A DNA stretch of 44,625 nucleotides from Nostoc calcicola FACHB-3891 (GTDB lineage Bacteria; Cyanobacteriota; Cyanobacteriia; Cyanobacteriales; Nostocaceae): NCBI RefSeq assembly GCF_014697355.1, contig NZ_JACJRQ010000058.1, forward strand, positions 1 to 44,625. The letters run 5' to 3'. Each line of letters opens with the position of its first letter. The stretch's first letter is position 1. Shown here piece after piece: positions 25,314-34,187 of the stretch. The notes under the pieces are model-generated. The model was not told where the DNA came from. It did not search any database and saw only the letters and a list, made by a program, of their open reading frames with translations. A program made the translations under genes and the position numbers.

Positions 25314-25727
25314 ATGACTGCGACTATAAATATTTCCACAACTAATGACTGTGGTGTTACTGACCACGCTTTATTTGTTTGCAAAACCTGTGCCAGCGTT
25401 TGGCAAGATGGAAAACGTTTACCTGGAAGTGGTGGCGAACAACTATTACAGCAACTTCGGCAACTGGCACAAGATTGGGACTTGCGAGATGAATTCCCAA
25501 TTCAAGAGGTTGAATGCATGAGTGCTTGTAATCGTTCCTGTGTAGTTGCCTTTGCAGCCAAAGGCAAAATAACATATTTATTTGGCGATTTAGCTGTTGA
25601 TGGCAGTGCATCTGCGGTACTGGAGTGTGCTAGTCAATACTATGCTAAACCAAATGGTTTACTGCCTTGGTCAGAGCGTCCACAGCCTCTGAAAAATGGC
25701 ATTTTGGCAAAGATTCCATCTTTATAA
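25314..25727 (+). CDS. DUF1636-type Cys-rich metal-binding protein, cobalamin-regulated
   Basis: About 137 residues. The Cys pattern FVCKTCASVW near residue 22 and VECMSACNRSCVVAF near residue 80 gives five cysteines, as in the DUF1636 family, thought to bind an iron-sulfur cluster in a ferredoxin-like thioredoxin fold. Homologues often sit in cobalamin or cobalt loci. The open frame extends up to an ATG at 25266, but those codons are riboswitch sequence; ATG 25314, preceded by GAGGT at about 6 bp, is the better start. Its exact role in B12 metabolism is unknown. cobK follows 209 bp downstream, with repeats in the gap. Confidence 0.85.
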   Translation: MTATINISTTNDCGVTDHALFVCKTCASVWQDGKRLPGSGGEQLLQQLRQLAQDWDLRDEFPIQEVECMSACNRSCVVAFAAKGKITYLFGDLAVDGSASAVLECASQYYAKPNGLLPWSERPQPLKNGILAKIPSL

Positions 25728-25936
25728 GAAGAATTCAGAACTCAGGAGTCAGAAAACAGGTATGAATTCTGTACAACTGGGTAATGAATATTGGTTTAAA
25801 ACCTAGCCCGCAAGTGGCGCGAAACTAGTATGAAATTTTTTTTACTCATTTAAAACTCTATCCCTTTATGGGTAGAGTATTCTGAATTCTGTTAGCGTAG
25901 CGGGGCGTAGCCCATTCTGAATTCTGACTCCTTTTT

Positions 25937-26683
25937 ATGATGCGCGTTTTAATTCTGGGTGGGACGGGAGATGCAGCAGAATTAGCTGCGAAACTGGCGA
26001 GTATGGAAGGGGTAGAAATAATTACATCCCTCGCTGGTCGCACGCGTGAACCATTAGTTCCTTTGGGTGATTTGCGTGTTGGAGGCTTCGGTGGTGTGGC
26101 TGGATTGGCTAGTTATCTGGAAGTAATGCAAATCGATTTGCTAATTGATGCAACCCATCCTTTTGCTACCCAGATTTCTTGGAATGCGGTAGATGCTGCA
26201 ACCAAAGTTGGAGTACCCCATCTGATGTTAATTCGTCAGCCTTGGGAAAAAGTAAGTGGCGATCGCTGGATTGAAGTTGACAGCGTTACAGCCGCAGCCG
26301 CAGCCCTACAAAACCAAGCACAGCGAGTGTTTTTGACAGTTGGTAGGCAAGAACTCGCTGCTTTTGCTCACCTCAAGGAAATTTGGTTTCTCATGCGGAT
26401 GATTGACCCTCCTGCCCGTGATGCTTTAGTGCCACCGGGGATGTTATTGTGCGATCGCGGTCCCTTTACCCTCAATAATGAAAGAGAAATCCTGATTCAC
26501 CACAACATCGATACCATAGTCAGTAAAAACAGCGGTGGCAATGCAACCTACGCCAAAATCATTGCTGCAAGAGAACTTGAAGTCAAAGTTGTGATGGTGA
26601 ATCGTCCAGCTACACCACCAGGAGATTACGTTACTGATGTTGATGGTGCTTTGGCGTGGGTATTTGACAAGTTGCACGAATAG
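25937..26683 (+). CDS. cobK: Precorrin-6A reductase (CobK/CbiJ)
   Basis: A 248-residue NAD(P)H-dependent reductase of the corrin ring pathway, converting precorrin-6A to precorrin-6B (or the cobalt form in anaerobic-type pathways). The N-terminus RVLILGGTGDAAELAAKLA is the family's nucleotide-binding loop. LLIDATHPFATQISWNAVDA and VFLTVGRQELAAF are family signatures, and VSKNSGGNATYAKIIAAREL near the end completes the match. The length is normal. ATG at 25937 is followed immediately by a second ATG. It lies in the same orientation as the riboswitch-led gene upstream and may share its transcript. Confidence 0.93.
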   Translation: MMRVLILGGTGDAAELAAKLASMEGVEIITSLAGRTREPLVPLGDLRVGGFGGVAGLASYLEVMQIDLLIDATHPFATQISWNAVDAATKVGVPHLMLIRQPWEKVSGDRWIEVDSVTAAAAALQNQAQRVFLTVGRQELAAFAHLKEIWFLMRMIDPPARDALVPPGMLLCDRGPFTLNNEREILIHHNIDTIVSKNSGGNATYAKIIAARELEVKVVMVNRPATPPGDYVTDVDGALAWVFDKLHE

Positions 26684-26705
26684 CACTGCTAGGAAAAATT
26701 TTCAT

Positions 26706-27554
26706 TTAAACATTATTCAATCGATGGCAATAGGTTTTCTTAAACCCGCCTAACTTATAGATGTAAGCTGTTTTTGTGTCTGACTCTAAATCGACCCAAT
26801 CTGTTAGTTGTTTTTCCAATATTTGGAATACATCATAAGCCCTTTGAGCCATTTTTCTAGTATAATTTTCGTTTTCGTCCCCATACTTAAAGCTAAATTC
26901 TACTGCTATAGGCTTATCTTCATTTTTTTCCTTCTCGTACCAAAAAATCAAAGCACACTGAGAGTTTAGTTTGGGGTCTTTTCTAATCTGAAATTTTCCT
27001 CCTTTGATTACTAGTTCACGGATAGAAAATCCGATAATTTTTATCTCATCCTCTAGTTGTAAAGGACTCAGTTTGTCTTGCAAATCGGGGTATAATTTTG
27101 CAGTATCTTGGATTTTATCGAGTTTCTCAGTTGTCGATATTTTTTGCGTATCTGAGAAGCTGTATAATACTTCAAACGGAGTTTTAATGTCCGTTTTAAT
27201 GTCCTCTTCAAACTTAGTTTCTCCTCTATTCATCGTGCGATCTTGAGAAATATAGCGGTCTGGATGGCGAAATTTTAGAGTGACTTCTCTTTCACCATTA
27301 TTAATATCCTGTCTCTCACGCAATATGTAATTATTGCAGTATAAAGTATAATTATTACTATCATAAAATCTGATAATTCGCTGGTCTGTAATTTCATCTA
27401 AATCGCCATTTACATTAATGACAATATTATTAATAGCCTGTGAAAAATCTTGCCAAAAATCATGGGATTTTTTTAAAATTTCTTGCTCATTACCAATAAA
27501 TAAATCTTTTTGCAGCAAGACTTTATATTCTCTAGACACTACTTTTTCGCTCAT
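26706..27554 (-). CDS. CYTH-like (triphosphate tunnel fold) protein of unknown role
   Basis: A 282-residue soluble protein without a firm match. Its N-terminus REYKVLLQKD and the following pattern of alternating charged residues, NYILRERQ and then REVTLKFRHPDRY, resemble the strands of CYTH/VTC-type tunnel enzymes, which act on triphosphates or polyphosphate. Later strands, ELVIKGGKFQIRKD and KPIAVEFSFKYGD, fit the same fold. The usual ExExK start is replaced by REYK, so catalytic activity is uncertain. ATG 27554 has an excellent GGAGGA. It converges with cobK, its stop lying 22 bp from the cobK stop. The low GC content and many Lys/Asn codons differ from neighbouring genes. Confidence 0.6.
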   Translation of the reverse strand: MSEKVVSREYKVLLQKDLFIGNEQEILKKSHDFWQDFSQAINNIVINVNGDLDEITDQRIIRFYDSNNYTLYCNNYILRERQDINNGEREVTLKFRHPDRYISQDRTMNRGETKFEEDIKTDIKTPFEVLYSFSDTQKISTTEKLDKIQDTAKLYPDLQDKLSPLQLEDEIKIIGFSIRELVIKGGKFQIRKDPKLNSQCALIFWYEKEKNEDKPIAVEFSFKYGDENENYTRKMAQRAYDVFQILEKQLTDWVDLESDTKTAYIYKLGGFKKTYCHRLNNV

Positions 27555-27587
27555 GATTCCTCCAATGTTTTAATCACTTTTTATTTC

Positions 27588-27688
27588 TATAGCGGTTCTC
27601 GTTTACGTGAGGTACACCCGTAAGGGCACGGCACTGCCGTGCCCCTACACCTTGGGATGTTGTATCGCATATAAATGGGAATCGGTAT
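27588..27688. repeat. MITE-like element with central palindrome (family A)
   Basis: It starts TATAGCGGTTCTCGTT and ends ATGGGAATCGGTAT, imperfect inverted ends. The perfect palindromic stem GGGCACGGCA-C-TGCCGTGCCC lies at 27624-27644. It has the same plan as 41227-41333 and the truncated copies at the two window edges. Confidence 0.7.
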
Positions 27689-27733
27689 CAGAGGATGTTT
27701 GAAAAGTCCAATTGTTGGTAGCAAAACGTTTTA

Positions 27734-28015
27734 GATCCCCCTAAATCCCCCTTTTTAAGGGGGACTTTAACTCCGGTTCCCCCCTTTTTAAGGGCAGGGC
27801 CGTTTCATTCGCTAGTCTGTGAGATTTGTCAAGGGGATATTCTCACGCAAAGACGCAAAGGCGCAAAGAAAAACAACATTATTTGGGCTTGAAGACGCAA
27901 AATTTTTTGCCCTAATTGTACGCTTGCCCTAAATTTTGATTTCTTTGACCCTTGCAATTTTAACCATTTTAGGGAACGAAACAGCCCTGCTTTTTAAGGG
28001 GGGTTAGGGGGGATC
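27734..28015. repeat. GATCCCCC..GGGGGGATC inverted repeat, interrupted
   Basis: The outer element begins GATCCCCCTAAATCCCCC and ends AAGGGGGGTTAGGGGGGATC. It is split by the 197-bp element at 27794-27990. Without the insertion and one copy of the 9-bp duplication it would be about 76 bp. Confidence 0.65.
27794..27990. mobile_element. 197-bp MITE-like insertion with 16-bp TIRs and 9-bp direct flanks
   Basis: The left end GCAGGGCCGTTTCATT and the inverted right end GCAGGGCTGTTTCGTT differ at two positions. TTTTTAAGG occurs directly at 27785-27793 and again at 27991-27999, as a target-site duplication would. The interior has no open frame but contains CGCAAAGACGCAAAGGCGC-type repeats. Confidence 0.75.
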
Positions 28016-28226
28016 AACAAGTACGTAAAATCACAGTTAACTACTTTTCAAACAACCTCTAAGAGAAACTCACTAATGGCAGATAACCTCAAATACTATT
28101 ATTTATACCCCAAGAGCGATCGCTGTGTTGTGAACAAAAGTGAGTTTTTATTGTAAATTTACGTAAATTTACTGTAATATAGTTGGCAAGCATCAGATCA
28201 AGCGATCGCTCCCCAACCAAAAATTT

Positions 28227-29390
28227 TTATAATCGTTGCCAAGATAGTTCTTTTGTTTGTTTATTCCAATGCCAGCGCAATAAATTAGCGGTTTGGACTG
28301 GAACAATTCCTGGTAAACCAATTGCTTGTCTCGGTGAATTGGTAGCTAATAAAATCGCACTTTCCACGTCACAAATCCCCCACTTTACCAAATTTTGCAC
28401 TCCCACCAATAAAGGTAAAGTCGTTCCTGATAATGTGCCATCTGGCAATCGCGCAGTGCCGTTTTTGACTGCAATTTGCCGAGTGTCCCAAGGATACACC
28501 CCATCGGGTAATCCCAGAGGTGCAAGGGCATCGCTAACTAGAAACAGCCCCTTTTCTCCATCGCTGGCACGCAGTAAAATTTGCAGCATAGTAGGCGAAA
28601 CATGTTCTCCATCGGCAATAAAACCACACATCACATCCGGATGGGTAATTGCTGCCCCTAATAAACCAGGTTCACGATGATGTAGTGGTGGCATAGCATT
28701 GAAAGCATGGGTTACCATCCTTGCGCCCAGTTCAAAGGCGCGTTGTGCTTGGGCGGCTGTTGCTTGGGAATGTCCTAAACTAACGGTAATCCCCAAAGAA
28801 CGCAAATATGGAATGACTTCGCCAGTGGGATCTAATTCTGGTGCTAAGGTGATAACTTTCACAACATGGGCATAATCTCCCAAAACCCGCTTTATCTCGT
28901 CAATTGTTAAGGGTAACAGGTACTCTGCTGGGTGTGCGCCACGCTTTTGGAAATTCAAAAATGGCCCTTCTAGATGTACTCCGAGAATTTTGGCGTATGA
29001 CCTCTGTTTTTCAGTAAAATTAACAATCACTGCCAGCGATCGCTGAATATTTTCTATCGAAGTTGTGACAAGTGTCGGTAGAAATCCATCTACCCCTACA
29101 TCCCACAAATATTGCGTTATTTTCTCCAGAAGATGAGCATTTTCACTTCTCAAATCTGGAAATGCCAATCCCAATGCACCGTTAATTTGCAAATCAACGC
29201 CGCCTAAAGAAATCCAGTCACCTGCTACATTTAGTAGGGACGCACAGCCATTCGCCCCTACACCAACCGTACTCATTGGTAAGATATGCTCAATTATCCC
29301 CTCTTGATTAACCAAGAGCATTTGCAAATCTTTGTATCCAGGCACTCTAGCATTGATAATTTCTAGGGCACTTTGTGTTGCTTGAGTCAT
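28227..29390 (-). CDS. nagA: N-acetylglucosamine-6-phosphate deacetylase
   Basis: A 387-residue amidohydrolase that removes acetate from GlcNAc-6-P in amino-sugar recycling. Motifs in order: DLQINGALG (early metal site), VHLEGPFLNFQKRGAHP (metal-binding Glu), VSLGHSQATAAQA (His), MVTHAFNAMPPLHHREPGLL (second His and substrate loop), and LVSDALAPLGLPDG (catalytic Asp). The open frame reaches up to 29513, but the first 41 codons are largely translated AT-rich repeat; ATG 29390 (MTQATQSALEI) gives the family's normal length. It diverges from purE across 73 bp. No nagB is seen nearby. Confidence 0.93.
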   Translation of the reverse strand: MTQATQSALEIINARVPGYKDLQMLLVNQEGIIEHILPMSTVGVGANGCASLLNVAGDWISLGGVDLQINGALGLAFPDLRSENAHLLEKITQYLWDVGVDGFLPTLVTTSIENIQRSLAVIVNFTEKQRSYAKILGVHLEGPFLNFQKRGAHPAEYLLPLTIDEIKRVLGDYAHVVKVITLAPELDPTGEVIPYLRSLGITVSLGHSQATAAQAQRAFELGARMVTHAFNAMPPLHHREPGLLGAAITHPDVMCGFIADGEHVSPTMLQILLRASDGEKGLFLVSDALAPLGLPDGVYPWDTRQIAVKNGTARLPDGTLSGTTLPLLVGVQNLVKWGICDVESAILLATNSPRQAIGLPGIVPVQTANLLRWHWNKQTKELSWQRL

Positions 29391-29463
29391 CACATTTGCG
29401 AGAATATAGCTAAATCTGATTCTAGATTGAATCCAAAATCCAAAATCCAAAATCCAAAATTCT

Positions 29464-29982
29464 ATGACTCCTTTAGTTGGTATTATCATGGGCAGCGATT
29501 CTGATTTGCCCACTATGAAAGACGCGATCGCAATTTGTGACGAATTTGGCGTTGAAAATGAAGTGGCGATCGTTTCTGCTCATCGTACCCCAGAACACAT
29601 GGTGGAATATGCTAAACTCGCACACCAACGGGGTATTAAAGTAATTATTGCTGGTGCGGGTGGTGCTGCTCATCTTCCCGGAATGGTAGCCTCTTTAACT
29701 CCCCTTCCTGTCATCGGTGTTCCTGTAGCCACCCGAAACCTGCAAGGACTAGATTCTTTGTATTCCATAGTACAAATGCCTGCTGGTATTCCCGTAGCTA
29801 CAGTGGCGATCGGTAATGCCAAAAATGCTGGGCTTTTAGCAGTACAAATACTCGCAACAGCACAACCAGAATTGCTAGAAAAAGTCCAACAATATCGCCA
29901 AAACCTATGTGAATCGGTAATCGCCAAGCAAGCCAAACTAGAAAAACTCGGTTATAAGCAATACTTGCAAGAAATGTTGTAA
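29464..29982 (+). CDS. purE: N5-carboxyaminoimidazole ribonucleotide mutase
   Basis: A 172-residue PurE of purine biosynthesis, converting N5-CAIR to CAIR. The N-terminal GIIMGSDSDLPTMKDA is the phosphate-binding loop. VSAHRTPEHMVEYA carries the catalytic His, and IIAGAGGAAHLPGMVASLTP the active-site glycine-rich loop. VIGVPVATRNLQGLDSLYSI and MPAGIPVATVAIGNAKNAGL complete the class I fold. The length is normal. The gene starts right after a run of CCAAAAT repeats, with no clear ribosome binding site. Confidence 0.96.
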   Translation: MTPLVGIIMGSDSDLPTMKDAIAICDEFGVENEVAIVSAHRTPEHMVEYAKLAHQRGIKVIIAGAGGAAHLPGMVASLTPLPVIGVPVATRNLQGLDSLYSIVQMPAGIPVATVAIGNAKNAGLLAVQILATAQPELLEKVQQYRQNLCESVIAKQAKLEKLGYKQYLQEML

Positions 29983-30537
29983 TAAATACCGCATAGCACT
30001 GATTTATATTAGCGGTAGCGGTGCGTTCACTCCGTGCTGAATTGTAAATTTTACATTTACTGACCTTGAATACAGCCTTAAAGTTACAAATAATTAATTA
30101 TTTGTATAAAAATTTAAAAATATACAAACTTTTTCCACTCTGATCCCGGAAAATACTTATCCATAAAGGATATAGTTGCTTGATGTTTTGCATTAGGCGC
30201 TATATTGCCATAGGGTAACGAAAAAAATGTATTAACAGATACAGTTTTTTGGTTTGAGTAAATAGACAATCAGTCAAATTTATCCGTTTAGGCATAAATT
30301 TTTCAAGGGTACAACACGAAGTAATCTCATAATTTCTGTGGAAGAATGTTTATGTTTTTCCTCAATCAGAGTTTTTGATATTAGAAAAAGTGTGTTCTCT
30401 AGAAAATAAATCACTGACACAGACAATGAGATAATTATTTTCCCAAAGCTTGGCTAAAACTTTGTAACCTCATACCTAACTAAAATAACTAATTTCGCTA
30501 AATCTATTACCGCTTTTCCAGCAGGAAAAAGGAAGCA
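29983..30537. other. Intergenic region upstream of the amt remnant
   Basis: An AT-rich spacer of about 555 bp with no open frame, RNA or strong hairpin seen. I looked for an NtcA-type GTA-N8-TAC site and did not find a convincing one. Confidence 0.4.
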
Positions 30538-30834
30538 ATGAATAAGCATGTTCGACCCTGGCATCGACTACTGGCGCTAGCTATCGGTTCAATGGTGTTT
30601 GCAGTTTTTGCCCCAACAATTGTACAGGCGGCAGATGCTCCGACTGTTCAATCTTTATCGGAAACAACAACGAAACTGCCAATTTCAATTGATACTACCT
30701 GAATACTATATACCGGATTTTTAGTATTTTTCATGCAAACTGGCTTTGCCATGCTAGAAGCAGGTTTGATTCGGCTTTGGGCAGTTTACCTGCAAAAATA
30801 TGTTGATGTTTTTGAAATAATAAAGATTAAGTAA
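30538..30834 (+). pseudogene. amt: Remnant of an ammonium transporter gene
   Basis: From ATG 30538, preceded by AAAAAGGAAG, a signal peptide (LLALAIGSMVFAVFAPTIVQA) is followed by ISIDTT, a TGA at 30700-30702, and then GFLVFFMQTGFAMLEAGLIR up to 30774. Aligned to the intact amt gene downstream (IDTLW..FLVFFMNAGFCMLE), the TGA stands where that gene has Trp. After residue 79 the match ends abruptly and an unrelated 19-codon tail runs to TAA 30834. About 80% of the gene is gone. The tandem arrangement with an intact amt suggests a former amt cluster. Confidence 0.85.
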
Positions 30835-31044
30835 AGTAGATTTGATTGTTTGAGAAACAATATCTAAATTTATTAAAAAGATACACGAAAAATATTTACA
30901 GATGTGCCAATATTTTTTTACACTCCTACTAAGGTTATTTGATTTTCTGCTTTGGAAACAAGTGGTCTTAACGAAAAATATGAAAAACTACTGGACTTAA
31001 CTGACCGCTTGAGTTTTTTCTTATTTTGAACGATGCTTTGAAGG

Positions 31045-32622
31045 ATGATGTTCAAATTCATGTACAAACAAAAATCGAACCCAAAAAAAAGGCATCTGTC
31101 TGTAAGAAATTACAGAGAATTTGCACAATCAAACTCAAAAATCAAGAGATTTTATTTAGCACTTAAGCGGCTTACTCCCAGCTGGCAAGCCTGCTTACCT
31201 TTAGCCTGTCTGATTGTATTGGGTTGGGGTTATGCCGCAGTTGCCCAAACTCCAGCAGCTGGCCCGACCACAGCAGAACTCAAAATTGCTATTGATACGC
31301 TGTGGGTTGCGATCGCTGCCTTTTTGGTATTCTTCATGAATGCTGGTTTTTGTATGTTAGAAACCGGCTTCTGTCGCCAGAAAAATGCAGTCAATGTTCT
31401 TGCTAAAAACTTGATTGTCTTTGCTCTGGCCACCGTTGCTTTTTGGGCAATTGGTTTTGGCTTAATGTTCGGCGATGGCAACGACTTCATTGGCTTGAAT
31501 GGATTTTTCCTAGCAGGAGCAGATAACAGTCCCGCCACAGGAGAAGCCTATCAAGGTATCTTTGATGGTATTAGTTGGGCTGGCGTACCCTTAGCTGCCA
31601 AATTTTTATTCCAGCTAGTATTTGCCGGGACAGCAGCAACAATTGTTTCGGGCGCAGTAGCTGAAAGAATTAAGTTTGTTGACTTCCTCATTTTCAGCCT
31701 CTTACTCGTAGGTATTGCCTACCCCATCACCGGACACTGGATTTGGGGAGCTGGCTGGTTAGCTGACAAAGGCTTTTGGGATTTTGCCGGTTCTACGGTG
31801 GTTCACTCCGTAGGTGGCTGGGCAGCTTTAATGGGAGCAGCATTTCTCGGCCCCCGCATTGGTAAATATCAAGACAAGCAAGTTGTTGCCCTACCAGGTC
31901 ACAACATGAGTATTGCCACCCTGGGTTGTTTAATACTTTGGTTGGGTTGGTTTGGTTTCAACCCCGGTTCTGTAATGGCTGCCGATCCTAGCGCAATTAC
32001 CCACATTGCTTTAACAACCAACATGGCTGGCGCAGTCGGTGGTATTGCCGCCACAGTTACAGCTTGGGTTTACTTAGGTAAGCCAGACTTGTCAATGATT
32101 ATCAATGGTATTTTGGCTGGCTTGGTTGGGGTTACAGCATCTTGTGCCTACGTTAGTATCAGCAGTGCTTTCATCATTGGTTTGATTGCTGGAGTAATCG
32201 TAGTTTTCTCCGTCACATTCTTTGACAAACTTGGTATTGATGACCCAGTGGGAGCTACCTCAGTTCACCTAGTTTGCGGTATCTGGGGAACTCTAGCAGT
32301 TGGTTTGTGGTCTGTCGGTCCTGGTGTTTACTCCTGGTATGGTGAGGCACTTGGCCCAGCAAAAGGTTTATTTGTAGGTGGTGGCTTTGGACAGTTGGGT
32401 GTTCAATTGCTGGGCGTTATCTCAGTAGGCGGCATCACTGTTTTACTCAGTAGTATTTTTTGGCTAGTACTGAAAGCTACTTTAGGTATCAGAGTATCCA
32501 CAGAAGAGGAATTAGAAGGCTTAGATATCGGTGAACACGGTATGGAAGCTTACAGCGGATTCCTCAAAGAAGGTGATGCAACTATATTTTCTGAAGGACA
32601 AAGTTCAATTGGAAAATTTTAA
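31045..32622 (+). CDS. amt: Ammonium transporter (Amt family)
   Basis: A 525-residue channel-like ammonium importer with 11 membrane helices after a cleaved leader (PLACLIVLGWGYAAVAQ). FFMNAGFCMLETGFCRQKN is the family's first-helix signature. The two pore histidines are in STVVHSVGGWAALMGA and TSVHLVCGIWGTLAVG. GHNMSIATLGCLILWLGWFG is the helix-6/7 loop region. It is longer than most Amt proteins because of about 50 basic residues before the signal. GAAGG touches the ATG at 31045, so a slightly later ATG (31060) may be the true start. No glnK/glnB gene follows. Typically it is under nitrogen control, but no NtcA site was visible. Confidence 0.94.
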   Translation: MMFKFMYKQKSNPKKRHLSVRNYREFAQSNSKIKRFYLALKRLTPSWQACLPLACLIVLGWGYAAVAQTPAAGPTTAELKIAIDTLWVAIAAFLVFFMNAGFCMLETGFCRQKNAVNVLAKNLIVFALATVAFWAIGFGLMFGDGNDFIGLNGFFLAGADNSPATGEAYQGIFDGISWAGVPLAAKFLFQLVFAGTAATIVSGAVAERIKFVDFLIFSLLLVGIAYPITGHWIWGAGWLADKGFWDFAGSTVVHSVGGWAALMGAAFLGPRIGKYQDKQVVALPGHNMSIATLGCLILWLGWFGFNPGSVMAADPSAITHIALTTNMAGAVGGIAATVTAWVYLGKPDLSMIINGILAGLVGVTASCAYVSISSAFIIGLIAGVIVVFSVTFFDKLGIDDPVGATSVHLVCGIWGTLAVGLWSVGPGVYSWYGEALGPAKGLFVGGGFGQLGVQLLGVISVGGITVLLSSIFWLVLKATLGIRVSTEEELEGLDIGEHGMEAYSGFLKEGDATIFSEGQSSIGKF

Positions 32623-32931
32623 CCTCTTCCGTACAAGGCTACGGTGTACACACAAGTCTGAAATAGCTGATTAAGCAGGGTTTTACCCCACCCTAACCCT
32701 CCCCTTGGAAAGGCGAGGGAACTAGTGGTTCATCGCATTAGTTATGAGGTGTTAGCGGTGGTCAGATGCCCGACTGATAGCGTTGCGTCAAGCGAGTCTT
32801 CTCCCTTGACGCTAGCCTCTCCCTTTGGGAGAAGGGAAGACGCACTCGCCCTCGAGCGTCAAGATTGCTGACCCCTGTTAGCGTAGCGGGGCGTAGCCCA
32901 TTCTGACTTCTGAATTCTTCTTCAACGCCTT
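32623..32931. other. Spacer with dispersed repeats between amt and mysD
   Basis: Contains CCCTCCCC- and GGGAGAAGGG-type repeat pieces. Near 32880 is a copy of TTAGCGTAGCGGGGCGTAGC followed by CCATTCTGA, which is also found at about 25892-25921. It is a convergent spacer; no gene seen. Confidence 0.5.
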
Positions 32932-33990
32932 CTACGCCGTTGCCATTTTGGTCAAATTGTGTCTGTTACTTCCCAGCGTTTCATCGATCGCTATCATTAA
33001 TAACTCTGTTAGAGGGATTCCTGCTGCTTTGGCCATAGAGGAAATCACGCTTTTGGGGGCAAAAGAACAATACAACCCAGCTTCTAAAAACCAAGGTTGT
33101 CCCTCTGGGTCGATGCGGAAGTCAAATAAACTGTAGTGGCGACAGCCTAAAGCCTGATGACACTTCTTAGCCACTTGCTGGACCTTTTGGGTAATCGCAT
33201 CATTAGGGTCTACAATCCAAGACTTGATATTATCTTTAGCGGCGAAACCCAAGTTGCCATCATCTGTTTGTCGGAGTTTATCAGCATAGGTGCGGATGGG
33301 TTTTTCGTGAGGGTCTACCAGATACTCTTCAAGAGGTAAACCGATTAACTCCCCGTCTTTAACAATGATGCCGCATCTGACTTCTCGACCGAGTTCGATG
33401 AATGCTTCTACAATCACCTCCGAAGCATATTCAAATGCCTTTTTCAGCGCCGTATCATACTCAGCAGCATCTTTAACTAAGGTCACCCCTAGAGAGTTGT
33501 CCGAACTTGCAGGTTTAATAACTACCGGAGGTGTGATTGTCGGAACATCTCCCTGACGCAGCAGTTCTCCACGAGGCACTTTCACCCCTGCGGCTTCGAC
33601 AATTGCTTTGGTTCTGGCTTTGTGAGCCGTTATTGCCATCAGATCCGGAGTATTGCCTATGTAAGGGATCTTGAGCAGGTCGAATAGAGCGCGGTAGTGA
33701 GTCATTCCAGGGATACAAAACATCTGTGGTAACATCACATCAATGTTTTGTGCTGCGATCGCCTCTATGGCATCAGACACAGAAATCGGTTTAGCCTGAG
33801 CAATATCTTCAGGGCTGAGAGAGCGAGGAAATCGCCACTGGCGATCGGGCGTGATATATGCAATCTGAAAATCATAGCGCGATCGCTCTGCCGTTGCAGT
33901 CAAACAATCTTCGGCGTAAAGGCGTGACAAATCACAGTAAAAATCATTCTGTGCAGAGCCAACTAAATGAAGGATACGAAGTACTGACAT
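32932..33990 (-). CDS. mysD: MysD, D-Ala-D-Ala ligase-like MAA synthetase
   Basis: A 352-residue ATP-grasp ligase. By family knowledge MysD couples an amino acid, usually Ser or Thr, to mycosporine-glycine to give shinorine or porphyra-334. An N-terminal domain (LRILHLVGSAQNDFYCDLSR) is followed by the ATP-grasp core: PPVVIKPASSDNSLGVTLVK, EVIVEAFIELGREVRCGI, and the metal-binding end FDFRIDPEGQPWFLEAGLYC. LPLEEYLVDP replaces the usual Ddl segment, in keeping with a non-Ddl substrate. ATG 33990 has AGGA upstream. It follows mysC after 197 bp of repeat-bearing sequence, so it may be on the mysABC transcript or have its own promoter. The preferred amino acid cannot be read from sequence. Confidence 0.92.
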   Translation of the reverse strand: MSVLRILHLVGSAQNDFYCDLSRLYAEDCLTATAERSRYDFQIAYITPDRQWRFPRSLSPEDIAQAKPISVSDAIEAIAAQNIDVMLPQMFCIPGMTHYRALFDLLKIPYIGNTPDLMAITAHKARTKAIVEAAGVKVPRGELLRQGDVPTITPPVVIKPASSDNSLGVTLVKDAAEYDTALKKAFEYASEVIVEAFIELGREVRCGIIVKDGELIGLPLEEYLVDPHEKPIRTYADKLRQTDDGNLGFAAKDNIKSWIVDPNDAITQKVQQVAKKCHQALGCRHYSLFDFRIDPEGQPWFLEAGLYCSFAPKSVISSMAKAAGIPLTELLMIAIDETLGSNRHNLTKMATA

Positions 33991-34187
33991 GATTGATGTT
34001 CCTATTTAAAACGTTGCACAGAAAGCGGGATAATTTATCTCACGCAGAGACGCAGAGGCGCAGAGAAGAAGAGATTTTTTGGTGTTGCACAAAACCAAGG
34101 GTGAAATTTATCTAAAACTCCTCATTCTCTTTGCGCCTCTCTTGCCTCATGCGTGACACTAAATCATACTTTCACTCAGCCTCAGTC

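Noticed and set aside
30840..31044. NtcA-binding site before amt
   Set aside because: No GTA-N8-TAC with a suitable -10 box was found by eye.
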